Assembly: GCA_028704125.1 (NCBI GenBank)
Contig: JAQVLM010000050.1
Coordinates: 1 to 11,404, forward strand
From: Opitutales bacterium
Lineage (GTDB): Bacteria; Verrucomicrobiota; Verrucomicrobiia; Opitutales; JAFGAQ01
Direction of reading: 5' to 3'
Length of the DNA: 11,404 bases
The position numbers and the translations under genes were made by a program. Shown in pieces: positions 6,501 through 11,404 of the stretch. The notes below the pieces were generated by a model. The model saw only the letters and a list, made by a program, of their open reading frames with translations, searched no databases and had not been told where the DNA came from. Each line of letters starts with the position of its first letter. Position 1 is the stretch's first letter.

Positions 6501-9223
6501 GCGGCAAGACCCCCTACCTCTGGCAATGCCGGTTGGCGTGTGGTGAACCACCACCGGAGGCCAACTGTGATTTGCACAATCCGGATGAAGCGACTCTCAA
6601 TTGGCTGAGTCAGGGTACCTCATGCTCCTCCCGTCTCATCGACATCCCGACCGGATTGGGCAAAACCATTGGGGTCGTCATGGCCTGGCTTTGGAATAGT
6701 TTAAGATCACAAACTGTGACCTTAGACACACCATGGCCCCGACGCCTTGTCTATTGCCTCCCCATGCGCACACTGGTTGAGCAAACCGTTTCGGAAACGG
6801 AATCATGGATACGCGAACTTCGTGCTGCTGCTCTTTCTGGCAATATTCGCTTATCCGAGCCCGCTCTGCAAAACCTACTTTGGCTTTGCGGCAGCGCCGA
6901 CCTTTCCAAATCTGAGATCTCAAATCTGCCTTTTGAAATCCACCACCGAGAAGCAGCTTCCCCCGTCATCCTTATGGGAGGCGAAGACCTATCCGAAACA
7001 AAACGTGACTGGGACCTTTACCCCGAGAAACCCTGCATCCTCATCGGCACCCAGGACATGCTACTCTCCCGAGCCCTCAACCGCGGCTACGGCATGTCCC
7101 GCTACCGATGGCCCATGCACTTCGCCCTCCTCAACAATGACGCCCTATGGGTCATGGACGAAGTGCAGTTGATGGGCGCTGGATTAGCCTGTACCACACA
7201 AATGGAGGGGTTCAGAACCAGTCCAGCCTTGGGCAGTCAGCAGTGCGCAAGCTGGTGGATGAGTGCAACCATCAGACCGCAATGGTTACAAACGGTCGAC
7301 TGCCCTGAGAAACTGCTAACCGCTGCCCCGCTGCGTTTGCTGGAGAGGGAGAAACATGACGCCGGACGCATCCAGGGTCTTCGCAGTGCACCGAAGCACC
7401 TTCAAAAAGCTTCAGTTAGTGCTGGCAACTCAGAGACTGCAGGTATGGCTCGTTTCATCGTGGAAAATTCCACCCGCCTCGGGCTCAATTTGGTCGTTGT
7501 GAACACGGTGAGAAGAGCTAGAGTTCTATTCAATGACCTTGAGAAAGCGATTCCCAAAGGATCGCTGCCACCCATTCTCCTCCATTCCCAGTTTCGCCCC
7601 AAGGATAGACAACGGGTTCTGCAATCAATCTGCAATGCAGAACCTGGGCAGATCGTCATCAGCACTCAGGTCATCGAGGCAGGTGTTGACCTTTCGGCCC
7701 ATACGCTCTTCACCGAGCTGGCGCCGTGGTCTTCACTGGTTCAACGTTTTGGCCGCTGCAACCGATGGCTTACCCAAGAAGGAAATCCAAACTATTCCGA
7801 CGCAAAGGTTTATTGGTTCAACATCGACCCCGACAAGGAAGCCTTACCCTACGAGTCCGATCATATTCGGGAGGCAGCTTCTCGCTTGGAAAAATTGACG
7901 AACGTATCCATTGAGCAACTTGAGTCTATCGAGTCTCCCGATGCCGACCAACCCAGATTCCGAAGTGTTGTACGGAGGAAGGACCTAATCGAGTTATTCG
8001 ACACTACTCCAGATCTTGCTGGAGGCGATATCGATGTGGATCGTTTCATTCGCGACGTTTCCCACAGTCACGTTCAAGTGTATTGGAGGAACTGGGCTGG
8101 AGGTCCCGATAGAGATCCAGGCAGCGACCCCATGAATCAAAACGCTCCCACACACAATGAGCTCTGCTCTGTAGGTTTCGCCGGGAAAGAAAATTTCAGC
8201 TTCAAGGACTTTGTCGAGAAGCAGGGCCATGCCTGGCGTTGGAACTATTTGGACCGCGTGTGGCAGAAAGTAACCAAAGACAAAATTTATCCAGGCCAGA
8301 CTTACCTGCTGCATGTTGCCCAGGGTGGATACGACCCAAGGCAGGGATGGACTGGTAATCCAAAAACCGAGGTTCACGCCGAAGCAATTCCAATGGAGCT
8401 CCGTCATTCTCCTTTAGAGGCGTATGGGGCGGATTCGTTATCAGAGCAAGACCAATGGCAAACGATAGCCCAGCACACTTCCCTGGTTTGCAGCGTTTTG
8501 AAATCCATCATCGCCAGATCTGAAACCATCTTGGAACACATCAACTCTGGATGTCAGGAGTCGCTGCAATTCATTCTCGAAATCAGCGCACGTTGGCACG
8601 ATTGGGGTAAGGCACATCTGGCTTTTCAAGCAAAGGTTGACCCGGGTCAACTTGCGCGAGCAATTGAGCAAAAATGGATCCCCGCTTGCGCCCTTGTGGC
8701 AAAAGCTCCCTCCAAAGAACCCAACGCCTGGATTCAAACCCCTGGCATCAGTCGTCCCGATGAATCACACAGAAGACACTTCCGCCACGAACTCGCCTCG
8801 GCATTGGCAGTCCTTCACCCGGCTTCCGGTTTTCCACTCACCGAATGCAAATCCAGAGACCTCGCTGCATACCTGATCGCGGCGCATCATGGAAAAGTTC
8901 GACTATCGATTCGATCCCTACCTAACGAGGTGATTCCTGAGCAGACCAGATTACACCCAACTTCGCGACGTTTCGCGAGGGGTGTCTGGGATGGTGACAC
9001 CCTGCCGACATGCGACCTCGGGGACGGGAACTTTGCTGAGTCAGTATCCCTTTCACTCGAACCGATGGAGCTTGGGCTTTCGGAGGAATGGCCATTCGAA
9101 GGGCAGCCCTCCTGGTCCGAACGGTGTCTCTTTCTTCGGGACGAAATGGGTCCCTTCGCCTTGGCTTACCTTGAAACCCTCCTCCGCTGCGCGGACGCCC
9201 GAGCAAGCAAACTTCAGATATAA
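6467..9223 (+). CDS. cas3: CRISPR-associated helicase/nuclease Cas3, type I-G (I-U)
   Basis: This 918-residue protein unwinds and degrades target DNA after recruitment by Cascade. The superfamily 2 helicase comes first: Walker A PTGLGKT (61-67), DEVQ box (231-234), SAT (266-268), STQVIEAGVDLS (399-410) and QRFGRCNR (426-433). The HD nuclease is C-terminal, with candidate metal ligands His670, His711-Asp712 (WHDWGK), His774 (FRHE), His807-His808 (AAHHGK) and Asp910. Helicase-then-HD order and the wording throughout the HD part fit the I-G/I-U Cas3 family (GSU0051-like), unlike the N-terminal HD of most Cas3 proteins. All key motifs are present, so it is probably active. Two short insertions resembling dispersed repeats interrupt it in frame at residues 79-87 and 148-158. 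No Shine-Dalgarno sequence is seen. The start is supported by the matching ATG in the duplicated stump. The next gene begins 6 bases after the stop. Confidence 0.96.
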   Translation: MTFLDLFHAATGGKTPYLWQCRLACGEPPPEANCDLHNPDEATLNWLSQGTSCSSRLIDIPTGLGKTIGVVMAWLWNSLRSQTVTLDTPWPRRLVYCLPMRTLVEQTVSETESWIRELRAAALSGNIRLSEPALQNLLWLCGSADLSKSEISNLPFEIHHREAASPVILMGGEDLSETKRDWDLYPEKPCILIGTQDMLLSRALNRGYGMSRYRWPMHFALLNNDALWVMDEVQLMGAGLACTTQMEGFRTSPALGSQQCASWWMSATIRPQWLQTVDCPEKLLTAAPLRLLEREKHDAGRIQGLRSAPKHLQKASVSAGNSETAGMARFIVENSTRLGLNLVVVNTVRRARVLFNDLEKAIPKGSLPPILLHSQFRPKDRQRVLQSICNAEPGQIVISTQVIEAGVDLSAHTLFTELAPWSSLVQRFGRCNRWLTQEGNPNYSDAKVYWFNIDPDKEALPYESDHIREAASRLEKLTNVSIEQLESIESPDADQPRFRSVVRRKDLIELFDTTPDLAGGDIDVDRFIRDVSHSHVQVYWRNWAGGPDRDPGSDPMNQNAPTHNELCSVGFAGKENFSFKDFVEKQGHAWRWNYLDRVWQKVTKDKIYPGQTYLLHVAQGGYDPRQGWTGNPKTEVHAEAIPMELRHSPLEAYGADSLSEQDQWQTIAQHTSLVCSVLKSIIARSETILEHINSGCQESLQFILEISARWHDWGKAHLAFQAKVDPGQLARAIEQKWIPACALVAKAPSKEPNAWIQTPGISRPDESHRRHFRHELASALAVLHPASGFPLTECKSRDLAAYLIAAHHGKVRLSIRSLPNEVIPEQTRLHPTSRRFARGVWDGDTLPTCDLGDGNFAESVSLSLEPMELGLSEEWPFEGQPSWSERCLFLRDEMGPFALAYLETLLRCADARASKLQI
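6702..6724. repeat. Imperfect 23-base palindrome inside cas3, related to the one at 6113
   Basis: The arm TAAGATCACAA (6702-6712) pairs with 6714-6724 at nine of eleven positions around a central A. It matches the 6113-6135 palindrome at 17 of 23 positions, including the AAA core and GACCT. Translated in the Cas3 frame it gives LRSQTVTL, while the other copy reads RSQIATS. It lies just downstream of the Walker A motif, in a loop between helix and strand, where an insertion could be tolerated. Confidence 0.6.
6908..6940. repeat. Possible second repeat-derived in-frame insertion in cas3
   Basis: AAATCTGAGATCTCAAATCTG and the following bases encode KSEISNLPFEI (residues 148-158). The DNA is built from repeated AAATCT/GAGATCTC/AAATCTG words and resembles dispersed repeats that I recall producing 'KSEISNLKFEI'-type insertions in verrucomicrobial proteins. 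That recollection is unverified, and ordinary coding sequence remains possible. Confidence 0.35.
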
Positions 9224-9229
9224 CGAAAC

Positions 9230-9757
9230 ATGAAGACCGATTCTTTTGCGACGATTATTAAGGCTCTGAGAAACGCCAAGGTCAGATTTCTGATCGCAGG
9301 TGGTTTAGCAGTCAATGCACACGGATATCTTCGATTCACCCGCGACGTCGACCTTGTTGTCGAACTTATTCCCGAGAATATCATCGCGGCATGGAACGCT
9401 TTGCTGAGCATCGGATATCACCCCATCGTTCCCATTCGACCCGAACAGTTTGCGCACGAGCGAACGCGGTCCTATTTCGCGGAATCAAAACAAATGAAGG
9501 TATTGCAGTTTTACTCGGATACTCACCCACAAACTCCAGTTGATATCTTTGTTACCTCTCCCTTTCCGTTTGATGAAGAATACGACAAAGCACCGACAAA
9601 GCCGTTTCAAGGCATACCCATCCGCTACGTTACGCTTGATACCCTTATCGAGATGAAACGTTTGGCTGGCCGACCGCAGGATCTCGCCGACATCGATCAA
9701 CTCCTGTTCGAACAATCCCAGGAACACCCCACCAGCGATGAACAACAACCCAAATGA
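9230..9757 (+). CDS. Pol-beta-superfamily nucleotidyltransferase (AbiEii/DUF6036-like)
   Basis: This 175-residue protein has an intact minimal nucleotidyltransferase core: Gly24-Gly25 in AGGLAVNAHG (23-32), the acidic pair Asp39 and Asp41 in TRDVDLVV, and a likely third metal ligand Asp105 in TPVDIFV. The C-terminal signature AGRPQDLADIDQL (146-158 region) is typical of stand-alone antitoxin-island nucleotidyltransferases related to AbiEii/MNT families. Such enzymes transfer a nucleotide to a protein or RNA target; the substrate here is unknown. It is not a standard Cas protein that I know of. It starts 6 bases after the cas3 stop and overlaps csx17 by 20 bases, so it is translated as part of the cas operon. 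This looks like a toxin-antitoxin-like module captured by the CRISPR operon. Confidence 0.88.
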   Translation: MKTDSFATIIKALRNAKVRFLIAGGLAVNAHGYLRFTRDVDLVVELIPENIIAAWNALLSIGYHPIVPIRPEQFAHERTRSYFAESKQMKVLQFYSDTHPQTPVDIFVTSPFPFDEEYDKAPTKPFQGIPIRYVTLDTLIEMKRLAGRPQDLADIDQLLFEQSQEHPTSDEQQPK

Positions 9758-11404
9758 ATTCGATGCAATCGACTGGAACCTGACCAGCTGGACAGGCAGT
9801 CGGCAGGAACAGATCCGTCGCTGGAAAGAACTTTCCTTCGATGAGATCCTGGATGCGCAGGAAGGGATGGCTGAGTTAGTCGTCATCCATGGTGAGAGCG
9901 CTCATTCCGACCTGCCTCAATCGCACGTAGCGGAAAATGCAACCTCCTACAGGACCAATGAAATCACGGGTGATCGACACCTGATCGTCCTACACGGGTG
10001 CACACCCGAACCCCTCATGGGCTATCTGAAAGCACTTGGAGTGTTTCGCATCCTTTCCGAACAGGCGGATGCGGATTGCAGAGCAGCTTGGAAAGGAGGA
10101 ACACTGGTCGTCGAAACGAATCTAAGCCGCGAAGCTATGATTTCATTCTTTAACGATAGCTATTCCCCCAGCCCTAACTTCTCGCCATGGAATGGGGATG
10201 GCGGGTTTCTTACTGAAAGCGGCTCCAGTTTTTCAACGATTGATTCCATCCGTAAATCATCTCACGAACGCTTCAAGAACCTTCGGGATACCATTTCGAA
10301 GATTGATGAAATGATCATTCTTCAGGAGTTCGCTCGGAGTCGACTAGAAGCCAAGGGGCTTGAGAAAAAGAAAAAATCGAAAACTGCAACTGAAGAAGAA
10401 CTTGGTCAGCTCAAGGTCTTTTCCAGCCGCGTTAAGGAGCTCAAAGAGATCATAGTCTACCAGATCCGGACCGAATTTCCCGATGCCTCATTGGGGTGGT
10501 TTGATACCTGTATGCAAGTAGGAGAAGATGGATTCTCAGTTGCTCCCGCACTCGGTTCAGGTGGCGTGGATGGTCGCATGGAGTTTTCGGCCAATTTCTT
10601 CGCCAATTTCCTTCTCGTATTTGAAAACCCATCCTCCAGAGGGTGGCTCGAATCCGCGCTCTTCGCTGAAGGGAATGCTACACTCCACTCATCTGCCATG
10701 GGCCAATTCTCACCGGGAAACATTGGAGGACCAAACGCAACGCAAGGGTTTGAGGGAAGTTCTATCATTAACCCATGGGACTACATCTTGTTGTTGGAAG
10801 GTGCTATCTTGCTTGCCGGGGCAGTATCCCGCCGATGCCGAAACGCCCAGTTCGGCAAAGCTGCATTTCCATTTACCGTCGTTCCGACTGCTTACGATGG
10901 AGATTCGGTCGAATCCAAGGACAGTAACACCGCTCGCGGAGAACTATGGTTACCACTCTGGAAAAAGTCCCTCAAACTGCCCGAGATGCAGCAACTGTTT
11001 GGTGAAGGGCGTGCTGAATGGTCAGGCAATCAATCCCGGACGAATGTGGATTTCGCCAAAGCCATAGCCAACTATGGGGTAGATCGTGGAATACGGAGTT
11101 TCACCCGCCATGGTTTTCTGCAACGAAACGGTTTGGCGTTCCTTGCAACCCCACTTGGTCGCTTCGATGTCGAAGCTCGCGAATTTACCAGTCTTCTTCA
11201 CGAAGCTGACCCTTGGATCGAACGCTTTCGGCGAGGATGTGGAGACAAGGCCCCGGCACGTTTCAACACTTCTCTGCGCCACATCGATTCCGCCGTCTTT
11301 GACTATTGCCGGTTTGGAGGAACGGAACGTTTCCAGGCCATACTCATTGCACTTGGACAAGCCGAGCAGGCGCTGACCACAGGCATCAAGTTCCGCAAGG
11401 ATGC
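9738..11404 (+). CDS. csx17: Csx17, type I-G Cas8-like large subunit with an N-terminal extension (3' end outside the window)
   Basis: The frame is open from ATG 9738 to the window edge, giving the first 555 residues. The Csx17 body begins at residue 82 with LIVLHGCTPEPLMGYLKALG, the characteristic start of the family, followed by VFRILSEQAD, FFNDSYSPSPNFSPWNGDGGF (about 136-156) and FTRHGFLQRNGLAFLATPLG (455-474). Csx17 is the Cas8-like large Cascade subunit in type I-G systems, expected to act in target recognition. The 81 preceding residues are unusual for the family. No in-frame ATG, GTG or TTG occurs between Met44 (ATG 9867) and the HGCTPEP motif, so an extended N-terminus seems real. 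A lysine-rich helical stretch (LEKKKKSK, near 208-215) interrupts the body. The gene overlaps the nucleotidyltransferase gene by 20 bases, implying translational coupling. csb1 and csb2 are expected downstream. Confidence 0.93.
   Translation, partial: MNNNPNEFDAIDWNLTSWTGSRQEQIRRWKELSFDEILDAQEGMAELVVIHGESAHSDLPQSHVAENATSYRTNEITGDRHLIVLHGCTPEPLMGYLKALGVFRILSEQADADCRAAWKGGTLVVETNLSREAMISFFNDSYSPSPNFSPWNGDGGFLTESGSSFSTIDSIRKSSHERFKNLRDTISKIDEMIILQEFARSRLEAKGLEKKKKSKTATEEELGQLKVFSSRVKELKEIIVYQIRTEFPDASLGWFDTCMQVGEDGFSVAPALGSGGVDGRMEFSANFFANFLLVFENPSSRGWLESALFAEGNATLHSSAMGQFSPGNIGGPNATQGFEGSSIINPWDYILLLEGAILLAGAVSRRCRNAQFGKAAFPFTVVPTAYDGDSVESKDSNTARGELWLPLWKKSLKLPEMQQLFGEGRAEWSGNQSRTNVDFAKAIANYGVDRGIRSFTRHGFLQRNGLAFLATPLGRFDVEAREFTSLLHEADPWIERFRRGCGDKAPARFNTSLRHIDSAVFDYCRFGGTERFQAILIALGQAEQALTTGIKFRKD
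9771..9878 (+). other. Nucleotidyltransferase-partner-like domain fused to the Csx17 N-terminus
   Basis: Residues 12-47 of the csx17 frame read as a Trp-rich start (DWNLTSW), then GSRQEQIRRWKELSFDEILDAQEGMAEL. This W..GSR..Q.RR...L......L......M.EL pattern resembles the short helical proteins encoded next to this class of nucleotidyltransferase. That family likeness comes from memory and needs a profile search. Here no stop separates it from Csx17; residues 48-81 form a linker without a familiar motif. Confidence 0.55.

Noticed and set aside
9958..9960. ATG at 9958 as a possible separate start for Csx17
   Set aside because: It is in a different frame from the Csx17 body and meets a stop within ten codons, so it cannot start Csx17.
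10528..11067. 179-codon plus-strand frame in the right end
   Set aside because: It overlaps the csx17 frame, which continues unbroken to the edge with clear family motifs; the alternative frame has none.

Overview
The window looks like chromosomal DNA from a verrucomicrobial (Verrucomicrobiota, possibly Opitutae-like) bacterium. This rests on the moderately high GC, the near absence of Shine-Dalgarno sequences, and interspersed intergenic repeats with 'ctctgtgttctatgtgccc' and 'aatctgcg..aaatctgcg' wording that I associate with Verrucomicrobia and Planctomycetes genomes. The assignment is an inference from memory, not a database result.

Left part (1-3318): a minus-strand PfkB-family sugar kinase resembling FrlD fructosamine kinases, and divergent from it a large exported protein of unknown function. 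A 478-bp gene-free stretch follows, holding a degenerate interspersed-repeat remnant and a strong inverted repeat.

Right part (3797-11404): the start of a type I-G (formerly I-U) CRISPR-Cas locus. The order is WYL-domain transcriptional regulator, KilA-N domain gene, cas3 (helicase followed by a C-terminal HD nuclease, the I-G arrangement), a Pol-beta-superfamily nucleotidyltransferase, and csx17 (the I-G Cas8-like large subunit), which runs off the right edge. cas3, the nucleotidyltransferase gene and csx17 are packed with 6-bp spacing and a 20-bp overlap, so they probably form one operon. csb1, csb2, cas4/cas1, cas2 and the repeat array, if present, would lie to the right. No CRISPR array is in this window.

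The locus appears to have been invaded at least twice. (1) The KilA-N gene sits between two direct copies of the cas3 upstream region: 263 of 266 bases identical, then a diverged section reaching into the cas3 start. The left copy carries a dead 22-codon cas3 5' stump. (2) A nucleotidyltransferase gene is wedged between cas3 and csx17. The csx17 frame opens with an extra 81 residues whose first half resembles the small helical partner proteins that accompany such nucleotidyltransferases; no usable internal start separates it from the Csx17 body, so the partner seems fused to the effector subunit. In addition, cas3 contains two short in-frame repeat-like insertions, one of which matches the 23-bp palindrome lying over the KilA-N stop codon.
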